Assembly (NCBI GenBank): GCA_019115945.1
Contig: DXCO01000034.1
Span: forward strand, 1-62,781
DNA: 62,781 nt
Direction of reading: 5' to 3'
DNA from: Candidatus Borkfalkia excrementavium
GTDB taxonomy: Bacteria; Bacillota; Clostridia; Christensenellales; Borkfalkiaceae
Shown here piece after piece: positions 24,218 through 32,906 of this stretch; position 1 is the first letter of the stretch, and every line of letters begins with the position of its first letter. The translations under genes and the position numbers were made by a program. The notes beneath the pieces are model-generated. The model did not search any database, had not been told where the DNA came from, and saw nothing but the letters and a program-made list of their open reading frames with translations.

Positions 24218-25498
24218 CTATCTGTCTTTCATCCGCGCGCGCACCGCTTCCGCATGAGCGTTCAGCCCCTCCGCTTCCGCAAGCCGCACGATATCCTCCG
24301 CATCCTCTTCAAGCGCCTTCCGCCCGTAGCGGATCACGCTCATCTTGCGCAGAAAGATGTCCTGGTTCAGTACCTGGAAAAAACGCGCCGTGCCGCCCGT
24401 AGGGAGGGTATGATCGGGCCCGGCAAAGTAATCCCCCACCGGTTCGGGGGTGTAACTTCCCAAAAACACCGCGCCCGCGTTGCGTATTTTTTCCAGCAGT
24501 TCTTCCGCATTGTTTACCGCAAGTTCGAGATGTTCCGGCGCGATCTCATTGGCGAGCGCGCACGCCTCGTCCATATCTTTTACGAGAATGATCCCGCCCG
24601 TATGCGAGACGGAATATTCGGCGATCTCTCTGCGGGGAAGTTTTTCCAGCCTGCGTTCCACCGCGGCCTGTACCGCCTCGGCAAGCGTTCTGCTGTCCGT
24701 AAGCAGAATCGCGCGGGACAGTTTGTCGTGTTCCGCCTGCGAAAGCACGTCCGCCGCCACAAACTCGGGATCCTGCGCGCCGTCGGCGACGATCAAAATC
24801 TCGCTCGGGCCCGCGAGCATATCGATGCCTACCCTGCCGTACACTTCCTTTTTCGCGAGCGTCACGAATATATTGCCGGGGCCTGCGATCACGTCAACGC
24901 GCTCTACGCTCTGCGTACCGCAGGCAAGCGCGGCGATCGCCTGCGCGCCCCCCGCTTTCAATATTTTTTCCGCGCCGCAAAGGTCCGCCGCGACGATGAC
25001 GGCGGGCGCGATCTTTCCGTTTTTGGCCGGCGTCGAGACGACGATATGCTCCACCCCCGCCGCCTTTGCGGGAAGAACGCCCATCATGACCGAACTGAAC
25101 AGGGGCGCCGTGCCGCCCGGAACATAAATCCCCGCGCGCTCCACCGCGCGGACGACGTATCCCGTCGTTCTGCCTCCGCTTTCTCGAACATCCCCTTGCA
25201 TCGGGCTGCGGCTGTGATAGTCGAGCACGTTTTTGGCCGCTTTGCGCATGGAAGCGAGCAGATCCTGATCCACCTGTGCGTATGCCGCGACGATCTCCTC
25301 TCTGCTCACGTACAGCGTTTCGGGCGTAAGATGCGTCCCGTCAAATTTTTCACAGTATGAAAAGAGCGCCGCATCTCCGTTTTCCGCCACGTCGGAAACG
25401 ATCTGCCGGACCTTTTGCGCGAGTTCTTCGTCTCCCAAACCGCCGCGGGAAAGCATGTCCTTTGCCGCCGCGGCATTTTCGTAAATCTTCATTTTCAT
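24218..25498 (-). CDS. hisD: Histidinol dehydrogenase
   Basis: 426 residues, full length. NAD/zinc landmarks: YVPGGTAPLFSSVMMGVLPAKAAGV, GPGNIFVTLAKKEVYGRVGIDMLAGPSEILI and EHLELAVNNAEE, with DHTLPTGGTARF near the C-terminus. It carries out the last two oxidations to histidine. Two in-frame ATGs are 6 bases apart; the first is used. Confidence 0.97.
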   Translation of the reverse strand: MKMKIYENAAAAKDMLSRGGLGDEELAQKVRQIVSDVAENGDAALFSYCEKFDGTHLTPETLYVSREEIVAAYAQVDQDLLASMRKAAKNVLDYHSRSPMQGDVRESGGRTTGYVVRAVERAGIYVPGGTAPLFSSVMMGVLPAKAAGVEHIVVSTPAKNGKIAPAVIVAADLCGAEKILKAGGAQAIAALACGTQSVERVDVIAGPGNIFVTLAKKEVYGRVGIDMLAGPSEILIVADGAQDPEFVAADVLSQAEHDKLSRAILLTDSRTLAEAVQAAVERRLEKLPRREIAEYSVSHTGGIILVKDMDEACALANEIAPEHLELAVNNAEELLEKIRNAGAVFLGSYTPEPVGDYFAGPDHTLPTGGTARFFQVLNQDIFLRKMSVIRYGRKALEEDAEDIVRLAEAEGLNAHAEAVRARMKDR

Positions 25499-25519
25499 GG
25501 TTTTGCATGCTCCGACCGC

Positions 25520-26146
25520 TCAGTCTGCGGTATATTGCTTCATCGCCCGCACGAGCGGCAAAATTTCTGCCGCCTTGGTTTTCAGGCTGACTTTATTTGC
25601 GACGAGCCGAGCGGAAATATCGAACACCTCTTCCAGCACGACGAGCCCGTTCGCTTTCAGCGTGCCGCCCGACTGAACGATATCGAAAATGACGTCGGAA
25701 AGCCCCGTAAGCGGCGCAAGTTCGATGCTGCCGTTCAGTTTGATGATCTCCACGTCCTCGCCGCGCGAGAAAAACAATTTTTTCGCCGTGTTTACGTACT
25801 TTGTGGCCACCCGAAGGCGGGGCGACGAGAGCGCCGCTCGCTTTTCCGGAAACCCGGCAAGGCACAGTTTGCATTTTTCGAATTTCAGATCGAGCAGTTC
25901 GTACAGATCGCACTCCGCCTCTAAAAGCGTATCCTTTCCCACGATCCCAATATCCGCGATGCCGTATTCCGCATACGTGGGTACGTCGGCCGGCTTTACG
26001 AAAAAGAAACGGAATTTTTTATCCGGCGTTTCGAGAACAAGTTTTCTTGTCTCTTCGCGCAGGATCTCTGCGCGCACGCCGCACTTTATAAACAGATCCG
26101 CACAGGAGGCGGCAAGCCTTCCCTTTGCGAGCGCAACGTTCAGCAT
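25520..26146 (-). CDS. hisG: ATP phosphoribosyltransferase catalytic subunit, short form
   Basis: 208 residues: the short HisG lacking the C-terminal regulatory domain, which needs HisZ for activity. LNVALAKGRL start, then GIADIGIVGKDTLLE and DIVQSGGTLKANGL (PRPP-binding). The ATG at 26146 has a GGAGGGGG site and overlaps the hisZ end by 7 bases. First step of histidine synthesis. Confidence 0.96.
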   Translation of the reverse strand: MLNVALAKGRLAASCADLFIKCGVRAEILREETRKLVLETPDKKFRFFFVKPADVPTYAEYGIADIGIVGKDTLLEAECDLYELLDLKFEKCKLCLAGFPEKRAALSSPRLRVATKYVNTAKKLFFSRGEDVEIIKLNGSIELAPLTGLSDVIFDIVQSGGTLKANGLVVLEEVFDISARLVANKVSLKTKAAEILPLVRAMKQYTAD

Positions 26147-27300
26147 TTTTGCACCCCCTCCGCTGTCGCGACGTATTTTTCTCCGCCCCGATCGGCCGGC
26201 CATGCGTCCGCGTCGGTCAGAAGGGTGCACGCCCTGCCCTCTTTCAGCATTTTCAGATAGGCGCGGTATCCCTGCGCTTCTCCCCCCTCTTTACAGAGAA
26301 TGACTGCGGGCGCCTGCCGCACGGCAGGCACGGGATCTTTCCTTTCGAGCGCGGAAAGCACGCGCGTAAGCCCGATCGCAAACCCGACGGCGGACAGATC
26401 TTTGCCGAATTCCGCGGCAAGGCGGTCGTACCGGCCGCCCGAAAGCACGGGAGCGCCCACGCCGTCCGCAAGGCCGGTGAATACCATTCCGGAGTAATAG
26501 GAAAGGCTTTTGACCGTACCCAGATCGAAAGAGACCACGTTTTCGTAGCCCATCTCTTTCAGATAACCGTAAACTTTTTTCAGGTGCGCAAGCGCTGCCA
26601 ACGCGCCCGCGTTCGAGGTGAGTTTTTCCGCTTCGTCGAGCACTTCCGCCCCGCCGAACAGGGAAGGAAGCGCCAGAAACGCCTCTTCCGCCCTTCCGCC
26701 CGAACCGTACTTTTTCAGCAGAAGTTCGGTATTGACGCCGTCTTTCGCGTTTACGTAAAGGCGGAGTTCCTCGCGCCTCTCCTCGTCCAGACCGACTTCT
26801 TCGAGCAATCCCTTGAAAAATCCGACGTGGCCGATATCCACGATAAAATTATCCAACCCCGCCGCGCGCAGGCAGTCCGCCGCGAAAGCGACCGCATATG
26901 CGTCCGCAAACGCGCCCCGCTCGCCGAAGATCTCTACGCCGGCCTGCTCCACTTCGCGCTGGCTGTTGCCGCGCGCGGAAAAATCGTATACTTCCGAAAA
27001 GTAGCAAAGGCGCGCCGCGCTTTTGAGTTTTGCCGCGGCGATGCGCGCGCAGGCGAGCGTCATATCCGGCCGCAACACGATCAGGCTGCCGTCGTAATCG
27101 GTCATTTTGAAAAGCCTGGTCTGCGCGACGGGGCTTTTGATCCCCGCATACGCATCGTAATATTCCAAGCCCGCCGTTTCGACAAATTCGAACCCGGACT
27201 GCAAAAAGCGCTCTTTCAGTTTTTCCTTGACGCCCATCAGGCGGCGGCACTCGTCGGGAAGGACGTCGCGCACGCCCGAAGGCAATTTGAAATACGCCAT
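26140..27300 (-). CDS. hisZ: ATP phosphoribosyltransferase regulatory subunit
   Basis: 386 residues, class II aminoacyl-tRNA-synthetase-like fold related to HisRS. LPSGVRDVLPDECRRL start, RLFKMTDYDGSLIVLRPDMT, and GGRYDRLAAEFGKDLSAVGFAIGLTRVL. It has no tRNA anticodon domain and serves as the histidine-sensing partner of short HisG. ATG at 27300 with AGGAG; the ORF track could start at 27318 but that codon precedes the site. First gene of the his operon. Confidence 0.95.
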   Translation of the reverse strand: MAYFKLPSGVRDVLPDECRRLMGVKEKLKERFLQSGFEFVETAGLEYYDAYAGIKSPVAQTRLFKMTDYDGSLIVLRPDMTLACARIAAAKLKSAARLCYFSEVYDFSARGNSQREVEQAGVEIFGERGAFADAYAVAFAADCLRAAGLDNFIVDIGHVGFFKGLLEEVGLDEERREELRLYVNAKDGVNTELLLKKYGSGGRAEEAFLALPSLFGGAEVLDEAEKLTSNAGALAALAHLKKVYGYLKEMGYENVVSFDLGTVKSLSYYSGMVFTGLADGVGAPVLSGGRYDRLAAEFGKDLSAVGFAIGLTRVLSALERKDPVPAVRQAPAVILCKEGGEAQGYRAYLKMLKEGRACTLLTDADAWPADRGGEKYVATAEGVQKC

Positions 27301-27372
27301 GAATTCTCCTGCGCGCAAAAATAACGCGCTTTGAAATATTTTAATAAATTACAGAATATTTTTCCGATATAT

Positions 27373-27401
27373 ATTTTATCACGTTTGTGCTTTTAAGTCA
27401 A
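27373..27401 (-). promoter_or_regulatory. Histidine operon promoter
   Basis: TTGACT (27396-27401), 17 bases, TAAAAT (27373-27378) on the minus strand. The leader is about 65 bases, with no T-box or His-codon leader peptide seen. Confidence 0.8.
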
Positions 27402-27434
27402 TAATATGAGGTGTGCACGGCACAAATACCCTAT

Positions 27435-27460
27435 AAAAAGGAGCCGCGCAAAAGCGCGGC
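27435..27460 (-). terminator. Terminator after recG
   Basis: 7-base GC arms (27443-27449 and 27454-27460), then TCCTTTTT on the minus strand; separates recG from the his promoter. Confidence 0.8.
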
Positions 27461-27477
27461 CCGGACAGAAGAATTTT

Positions 27478-29481
27478 TCAGTTGAGTACGACTTCGCGCA
27501 AAGAATCGTATTTTTTTAACGCGAACTCGCGCAAAAGCGCGTTTTCCCCGAGCGCGAACGCCTCGTCCGACAATTTTTTAGCGGTAAAGATGACCGCGGG
27601 GGGATAGCGCAGATTTTTGATTTCGGAGAGCATTTTCCCGCTCTGGCGGGTACCGAGGAAATCTCCCCCGCCGCGCATTTCCAGATCGTATTCGGCGATC
27701 TTGAACCCGTCCGTATTGTTTTTGATCACGGACAGGCGCTCGCGCGCCTCTTCGCTCTCGGAGCCGCACAGGAGGAAACAATAACTCTTTTTGGTGCCTC
27801 TGCCCACCCTGCCGCGCAACTGATGCAACTGAGAAAGCCCGAACCGTTCCGCGTTATAGATGACCATGATGGTCGCGTCGGGCACGTCCACCCCCACTTC
27901 CACGACGGTCGTGGAAACGAGGCAGTCGTACTTTTTCTGCTTGAAATCCTCCATGACCGCCGCCTTTTCCCTGTCCTTCATTCTGCCGTGCAGAAGGGCG
28001 AAGCGCACGCGCGGGAGGCGGTTTTTCAATTCGTCGAAAAGTTCGGTCACGCTCATGAGCGAACCTTCCTCGTCCTCGTCGATCTTGGGACAGACGAAAT
28101 AACTCTGATTGCCCTTTTTCGCCTCGCCGCCGATATATTCGAGCATGTCGTCGTATCTGCGGGCGGAAACGATCGCCGTGACCGTCTCGGCGCGGGCTTT
28201 GGGTTTATCCTTGATCTCCGAAATATCGAGATCTCCGTAGAAGATCAGCGAAAGGGTGCGCGGGATGGGCGTGGCGCTCATGACGAGCATGTCCGTCCCC
28301 TCCCCCTTTTCGCCGAGGGCGCTGCGCTGCGCGACGCCGAAGCGGTGCTGTTCGTCGCACACGCACAGGGCGAGATCTTTGAAGGCGACGTCGCTCTGAA
28401 TGACCGCATGCGTGCCGCACACGATGTGCGCCTCGCCCGACGCGAGCAGGGCTTTCGCCTCTCTTTTCTCCTTCGCGGTCGCCGAGCCGGACAAAAACAC
28501 CGAATTGTATTCGGGGAAATACTGCCTGATCAGACGGAAATTTTGTGCGGCGAGCACTTCCGTCGGCGCGATGAACGCCGCCTGCCGGCCGCTTTTGACC
28601 GCCATGTAAAGGGCGCACAACGCCACGGCTGTCTTGCCGCTGCCCACGTCTCCCTGCAAAAGCCTGTTCATGCGCGAGGGAGAATGCAGATTTTCGTAAA
28701 TTTCGTTGACCGCCTTTTTCTGCCCTTCCGTGAACGCAAAGCCGAAACGGGAGGCAAACGCTTTGACATCGCGCGCGGTGCACGAATACTGCCGCGTGCG
28801 CGCGTCGTTCCTGTCCCCTTTTATGTATTTGAATGCGGAAATGAGGACAAAATATTCTTCCAGCGCGATGCGGGCGGACGCCTCGTCTTTCTTTTCGAAG
28901 GAGGAGGGATTGTGTATCTCGCGATATGCCTCGGCAAGGGAGGAAAGGTCATATTTTGCGGCGAGCGGCGCGGGGATCACCGTGCGGGGCAGGCACCTGG
29001 CGAGCGCCTCTTTCACGAGGGTGCGCATCACCTTCTGCGTGAGCGAGCCCCTGACCGTATAGACGGGCACGATGCCTTTCAGCCAAAAATTTTTGTCCAT
29101 CGGTTCGAAAGTGGGGTTGACCATGGAAACGGCGCCGAACCTGTTCTGGATGCGGCCGTAAAACAGATATTCTCCGCTCCGCAACTTGTCCTTCACGTAG
29201 GGCGCGTTGAACCAGACGGCGGAAAAGCGCTCCCCCTCCTGTTCGCACCAGACTTTTATAAACGAACGCTTGCCCGTATAGACGACCTGCGGCAAAGAAG
29301 CCACGCGGCAATGCACGAGCACGACGTCGTTATGGTAGCACTCGGAAAGTTTTACGCGGCGGGTTAGGTCGAGATAGGCGCGCGGATAATACCGCACGAG
29401 ATCCTCCGCGGAAAAGATATTCAGTTTGTTGAGGTCCTTTTCCCTTTTGTCGGAAATGCCCCGAAGATCGGTGAGCCGCAT
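27478..29481 (-). CDS. recG: ATP-dependent DNA helicase RecG
   Basis: 667 residues. N-terminal wedge/OB domain (about 1-230), then helicase motifs: Walker A GDVGSGKTAVA, DEQH, SATPIPRTL, LHGRMKDREK, STTVVEVGVDVPDATIM and the QLRGRVGRG motif VI. It remodels stalled forks and branched DNA. ATG 29481 with an upstream GGAGG; the longer ORF frame to 29535 is not needed. Last gene of the asp23-fakA-recG unit, ending at a terminator. Confidence 0.97.
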   Translation of the reverse strand: MRLTDLRGISDKREKDLNKLNIFSAEDLVRYYPRAYLDLTRRVKLSECYHNDVVLVHCRVASLPQVVYTGKRSFIKVWCEQEGERFSAVWFNAPYVKDKLRSGEYLFYGRIQNRFGAVSMVNPTFEPMDKNFWLKGIVPVYTVRGSLTQKVMRTLVKEALARCLPRTVIPAPLAAKYDLSSLAEAYREIHNPSSFEKKDEASARIALEEYFVLISAFKYIKGDRNDARTRQYSCTARDVKAFASRFGFAFTEGQKKAVNEIYENLHSPSRMNRLLQGDVGSGKTAVALCALYMAVKSGRQAAFIAPTEVLAAQNFRLIRQYFPEYNSVFLSGSATAKEKREAKALLASGEAHIVCGTHAVIQSDVAFKDLALCVCDEQHRFGVAQRSALGEKGEGTDMLVMSATPIPRTLSLIFYGDLDISEIKDKPKARAETVTAIVSARRYDDMLEYIGGEAKKGNQSYFVCPKIDEDEEGSLMSVTELFDELKNRLPRVRFALLHGRMKDREKAAVMEDFKQKKYDCLVSTTVVEVGVDVPDATIMVIYNAERFGLSQLHQLRGRVGRGTKKSYCFLLCGSESEEARERLSVIKNNTDGFKIAEYDLEMRGGGDFLGTRQSGKMLSEIKNLRYPPAVIFTAKKLSDEAFALGENALLREFALKKYDSLREVVLN

Positions 29482-29561
29482 TCTGTACGATACCTCCCTC
29501 CTTGATCCGCCGCGAAAATAAAAGGGCGGGTGCAATGCCCCGCCGCGCTTTTGTCATTCGC

Positions 29562-31208
29562 TTATTCCAAAGATACGATATAATAATACACGGGCTGGCC
29601 GCCGTAGTGGAAATCCACGTCGCAGTCGGGGAATTTTTCCGCGACCTTTTCCGCAAGCGCCTCCGCGTCTTCCTCGCGGACGTCTTTGCCGTAGTAAAGG
29701 GTGATGATCTCGTGCGTGTTTTCTTTCAGTTTGTCGATGAGGGCGAGCATGGTATCTTCCGCGTTGCTGCCCTTGGCCAAAATCTTTTTATCGTCCAGCC
29801 CGATGATATCCCCTTCTTTGAGATGGAAGCCGTTCACCGTGGTGGAACGGACGGCATAAGTGACCTGCCCGGCCTTTACGTTGTCCATCGAATGGATCAT
29901 GTCCGTCTTGTTTTCTTCCGCCGTAGCCTCGGGATTGAAGGCGAGCGCCGCCGCAAAGCCCTGCGGGATGTTTTTGGTGGGGATCACGTGAATGGTGCGG
30001 TTGGAAACGAGCGCTTTCGCCTGTTCCGCCGCAAGGATGATGTTCTTGTTGTTCGGGAACACGAATACGTGCTCCGCGTTGATCTTCTGTACGGCGGCGG
30101 CGATGTCGTTCGCGCTCGGATTCATCGTCTGCCCGCCCTCGATCACGCCGTCGACGAGCAGATCTTTGAAGATCTCGGCGATGCCCTCGCCCGCGCAGAC
30201 GGCGAGCATGCCCATCTCTTTTTTCTCCGCCTCGCGCTTGGCGCGCAGCGCCCTGTTCTGTTCGAGCATGTTTTCGATCTTCACGCGGTCGAGTTCGCCC
30301 AGTTCCACCGCATAAGAAAGCGCCTGCCCGGGATTGTTGGTGTGCACGTGCACTTTGACGAGTTCAAGATCGCCGATACAGATGACGGAATCGCCGATCT
30401 CCATCAGCCGTTCCTTCAACTTGTCTATGTCCGCAAGGGTGGTCTGCTTTTTCAGATTGATGATAAAAAATTCGGTGCAGTAAGCAAAATCGATCTCCCC
30501 GAGATCGAGATTGATGATATCGGAATTGTCGCCGAATACGTCCTCTTCCGCCTTGGCCGCATCCGCAAGATCGGATACGTCGTCGGAGACCTCTTCGCCG
30601 GTGACGACCATGAGGAAGCCGCGGTACACGCACAGGAGCCCCATGCCGCCCGAGTCGACCACCCCCGCCTTTTTGAGAACGGGAAGAAGTTCGGGCGTTT
30701 TGGCCAGCGCCTCTTCACCCTTTTTGATGACGTCGGTCAGAAAAGCGGCGAAATCTCTGTATTTCGAGCAGGATGCTTTGGCAAATTCGCTCATGAGACG
30801 GGCGACGGTGAGCATCGTGCCCTCTTTGGGCTTGGACACTGCGGAATAGGCGACTTTGGTGCCGTTTTCCATGGCCTTTGCAAAAACTTTGACGGTGATC
30901 TCTTCGCAATTTTTGATTTCCGAACACATGCCCCGGAAAAGTTGCGAAAGGATGACGCCCGAATTTCCGCGGGCCCCTTTGAGCGCGCCCTTGGAAACGG
31001 CGTCGCAGATTTCCGATAGACGATTGGACGAACACACGGACAGTTCTTTGACCGCCGATTGAATGGTGAGAGACATATTCGTGCCCGTATCGCCGTCGGG
31101 AACGGGAAACACGTTGAGCGAATCGACCTTCGTTCTGTTTATTTCGAGCACTTTCGCGCCGGAGATGATCATGCGGCGGAAATCCGTGCTGTTTACCGTT
31201 TTAGGCAT
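29562..31208 (-). CDS. fakA: DAK2-domain fatty acid kinase catalytic protein (FakA/YloV)
   Basis: 548 residues. N-terminal DAK2 nucleotide-binding domain with LNVFPVPDGDTGTNMSLT and RGNSGVILSQLFRG, a middle domain, and a C-terminal DegV-like region. In Firmicutes FakA phosphorylates fatty acids held by a FakB protein; no fakB is in the window. It follows the Asp23-family gene by 34 bases. Confidence 0.93.
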   Translation of the reverse strand: MPKTVNSTDFRRMIISGAKVLEINRTKVDSLNVFPVPDGDTGTNMSLTIQSAVKELSVCSSNRLSEICDAVSKGALKGARGNSGVILSQLFRGMCSEIKNCEEITVKVFAKAMENGTKVAYSAVSKPKEGTMLTVARLMSEFAKASCSKYRDFAAFLTDVIKKGEEALAKTPELLPVLKKAGVVDSGGMGLLCVYRGFLMVVTGEEVSDDVSDLADAAKAEEDVFGDNSDIINLDLGEIDFAYCTEFFIINLKKQTTLADIDKLKERLMEIGDSVICIGDLELVKVHVHTNNPGQALSYAVELGELDRVKIENMLEQNRALRAKREAEKKEMGMLAVCAGEGIAEIFKDLLVDGVIEGGQTMNPSANDIAAAVQKINAEHVFVFPNNKNIILAAEQAKALVSNRTIHVIPTKNIPQGFAAALAFNPEATAEENKTDMIHSMDNVKAGQVTYAVRSTTVNGFHLKEGDIIGLDDKKILAKGSNAEDTMLALIDKLKENTHEIITLYYGKDVREEDAEALAEKVAEKFPDCDVDFHYGGQPVYYYIVSLE

Positions 31209-31242
31209 GGAAAAAAATTCTCCTTGGAATAAGGGCCGCGGA

Positions 31243-31593
31243 TCAGAGTTTGACCCCGATGATATTTACGTTGACCGTATCCACGATCATGCCCGTAAAT
31301 TTTTCGACCCTGTATTTAACGCTCTCTTTGAGCGATTCGGCGACCGCGTTGATGGATACGCCGAATTTGATGATGACGTATACGTCGATATAGATGCGGT
31401 CTCCGCTGGTGGTGACTTTGACGCCCCTGCCCTGCGGTTCTTTGCCGAAAAGTTCGGAGAGGCTGTCGGTAAAACGGCGCGAAACGGTTTCGACGATGCC
31501 GTAACATTCCATCGCCGCCTGAGATGCGACCTTTGCGATTGCAAGGTCGGATATCGTTATTTTGCCGTAAGCATTGCTCGTATTCACTGACAT
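31243..31593 (-). CDS. Asp23/Gls24 family envelope stress response protein
   Basis: 116 residues. GKITISDLAIAKVASQAAMECYGIVE and the long strand-helix GDRIYIDVYVIIKFGVSINAVAESLKESVKYRVEKFTGMIVDTVNVNIIGV are family hallmarks (YloU). Family members associate with the cell envelope; the neighbour fakA is the conserved partner. The ATG at 31593 has GGAG 8 bases upstream. Confidence 0.93.
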   Translation of the reverse strand: MSVNTSNAYGKITISDLAIAKVASQAAMECYGIVETVSRRFTDSLSELFGKEPQGRGVKVTTSGDRIYIDVYVIIKFGVSINAVAESLKESVKYRVEKFTGMIVDTVNVNIIGVKL

Positions 31594-31715
31594 AAAGCAC
31601 ACTCCATATCAACAGTATTTTATACTATTTTTGACCGTTTTGCAAGGGAAATAAGAAATCGGAGGCAAAATTTTTTTATTTCATGATATTTTTATGCTTT
31701 TAAGGGCAAAATCGA

Positions 31716-31744
31716 TTGCTTTTTTTTCCGCATTTTGTTATATT
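31716..31744 (+). promoter_or_regulatory. rpmB promoter
   Basis: TTGCTT (31716-31721), 17 bases, TATATT (31739-31744), leaving a leader of about 80 bases. The remaining intergenic sequence back to asp23 (31593) is AT-rich with no gene. Confidence 0.7.
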
Positions 31745-31832
31745 ATTACTGCTCGCTCGGCAAGAGGGCCTTTTTTTCGATGCCCCGCGGAGCGCGATCG
31801 TATCGAAATTTACTACCGTGGAGGTCAAAAAT

Positions 31833-32021
31833 ATGTCGAGAGTTTGTATCGTCTGCAATAAGGGGCAGAATTCGGGAAACAACGTCAGCCACAGCCACAG
31901 AAAAACGAGAAGGACTTTTAAGGCAAACGTGCAGAAAGTCAAAATCGTGAAAGAAGGAAAGGTGGAAACCGCCTACGTGTGCGCCCGTTGCCTGAAAAGC
32001 GACAAAGTGGAACGCGCATAA
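31833..32021 (+). CDS. rpmB: 50S ribosomal protein L28
   Basis: 62 residues. SRVCIVCNKGQNSGNNVSHSHRKTRR is typical, and two CxxC pairs (CIVC and CARC) mark the zinc-binding form. GGAGG site before the ATG at 31833; the longer in-frame ORF from 31716 runs through the promoter. Divergent from the asp23-fakA operon, as in Bacillus. Confidence 0.97.
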   Translation: MSRVCIVCNKGQNSGNNVSHSHRKTRRTFKANVQKVKIVKEGKVETAYVCARCLKSDKVERA

Positions 32022-32039
32022 TCGGATTGCAAAAACAAA

Positions 32040-32069
32040 CCCCTGCCGCAAATGCGGCGGGGGTTTTTG
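32040..32069 (+). terminator. rpmB terminator
   Basis: 10-base arms (32040-32049 and 32054-32063), 4-base loop, followed by TTTTTG. Confidence 0.85.
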
Positions 32070-32119
32070 TCTGCTTAAAATTCGGTTCGGCGTTCGGCGG
32101 CTTTTCGCCGGACGCGCAA

Positions 32120-32506
32120 TCAGGGCTCGGCCCCTTCCTCTGCCGCGTGCAGTTCCCGCGCTTTCAGATAAGAGGAAAGGTGCCTTAAAATCATGTCGCG
32201 CTCCCACGCGGGCAAACGCCTGAGCCTGATGAAAATAAAATTTTCTTTGCTGTATAAAAATTCATTTGCGCGCGAGCGGTAGTATCCGATCACGGCATCC
32301 GCTTCCGTCTCTCCCTCCTTCGGCGAAACGCCCAGAACGCGCATGACGCTTTCCGTCAGCGCGGCAGACGCTTCTTTGCCCGTTCCGGCAAAAAACCTCT
32401 GAAGTTTTCTGCGGCCGATCTGCAACCTGCTTTCCATCTCTTCCAGACCGATCCCCTTTTGCGCCCTGATTTCCTCTAAATAAAAATGTATCCTGCCTTT
32501 TTCCAT
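32120..32506 (-). CDS. Hypothetical protein with a possible N-terminal helix-turn-helix
   Basis: 128 residues. Residues 8-40 (LEEIRAQKGIGLEEMESRLQIGRRKLQRFFAG) resemble an XRE-type helix-turn-helix; the rest is helical and charged, unknown. It is divergent from the small XRE regulator across a palindrome-rich region, with its own promoter (32538-32566). A partner or target of that regulator is likely but unproven. Confidence 0.65.
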   Translation of the reverse strand: MEKGRIHFYLEEIRAQKGIGLEEMESRLQIGRRKLQRFFAGTGKEASAALTESVMRVLGVSPKEGETEADAVIGYYRSRANEFLYSKENFIFIRLRRLPAWERDMILRHLSSYLKARELHAAEEGAEP

Positions 32507-32537
32507 TTTACTCGCTCCCGTATAGCCTTTTTATAAT

Positions 32538-32566
32538 ATTCTACTTTTCGTTTTCAAAAAAGTCAA
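32538..32566 (-). promoter_or_regulatory. Promoter of the 128-aa hypothetical gene
   Basis: TTGACT (32561-32566), 17 bases, TAGAAT (32538-32543) on the minus strand. Confidence 0.7.
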
Positions 32567-32602
32567 TGTATTTGCAAATATTTTATGAGTTTACGTATAT
32601 TT

Positions 32603-32620
32603 TTATGAGATTACTCATAA
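32603..32620. promoter_or_regulatory. Candidate operator palindrome of the XRE regulator
   Basis: TTATGAG-ATTA-CTCATAA, perfect 7-base arms. The half-site TTTTATGAG.TTAC also occurs 20 bases to the left (32581-32594). It lies just upstream of the XRE -35 box and between the two divergent promoters. Confidence 0.6.
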
Positions 32621-32621
32621 T

Positions 32622-32650
32622 TTTATAAAAAAACGAATATTTGTTATACA
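32622..32650 (+). promoter_or_regulatory. Promoter of the XRE regulator, probably leaderless
   Basis: TTTATA (32622-32627), 17 bases, TATACA (32645-32650). The expected start is about one base before the ATG at 32659. Confidence 0.5.
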
Positions 32651-32658
32651 GTATTGAT

Positions 32659-32862
32659 ATGGGATTCGGAAAGAAATTAAAGGAATTGAGAATAGAAAGA
32701 CGATTGACGCAAGAAGAATTGGCGGAAGCGCTCGGATGCTCTCAGGCCATGATCGCGCGCTGGGAAGCGAACGAGCATCAGCCGAAAGAAGAGCATATCG
32801 TAAAGGCGGCAAAATTTTTCGGCGTTTCGACCGATTATATTTTGGGACTGAGCGATTATTGA
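32659..32862 (+). CDS. Small XRE-family transcriptional regulator
   Basis: 67 residues: little more than a Cro/C1-type helix-turn-helix. LKELRIERRLTQEELAEALGCSQAMIARWEANEHQPKEEHIVKAAKFFGVSTDYILGLSDY covers all five helices. No ribosome site is visible before the ATG, fitting a leaderless transcript; the frame could open at a TTG at 32641, also without a site. It probably binds the palindromes upstream and controls itself and the divergent gene. Confidence 0.9.
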   Translation: MGFGKKLKELRIERRLTQEELAEALGCSQAMIARWEANEHQPKEEHIVKAAKFFGVSTDYILGLSDY

Positions 32863-32870
32863 ATATAAGA

Positions 32871-32903
32871 GCGGCGGCTGAATTTTCAGCCGCCGCTTTC
32901 TTT
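32871..32903. terminator. Bidirectional terminator between XRE gene and rseP
   Basis: 12-base perfect GC-rich arms (32871-32882 and 32885-32896), 2-base loop; T-rich after it on the plus strand. Confidence 0.8.
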
Positions 32904-32906
32904 TGA

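Noticed and set aside
23705-25360. 551-residue plus-strand ORF opposite hisB and hisD
   Set aside because: Shadow frame; the opposite strand encodes intact his enzymes.
27300-27400. T-box or His leader peptide before the his operon
   Set aside because: The leader from the predicted start is only about 65 bases; no T-box sequence, no run of His codons and no attenuator were found.
27823-29367. 514-residue plus-strand ORF opposite recG
   Set aside because: Shadow of recG, no ribosome site, low-complexity Arg/Asp/His composition.
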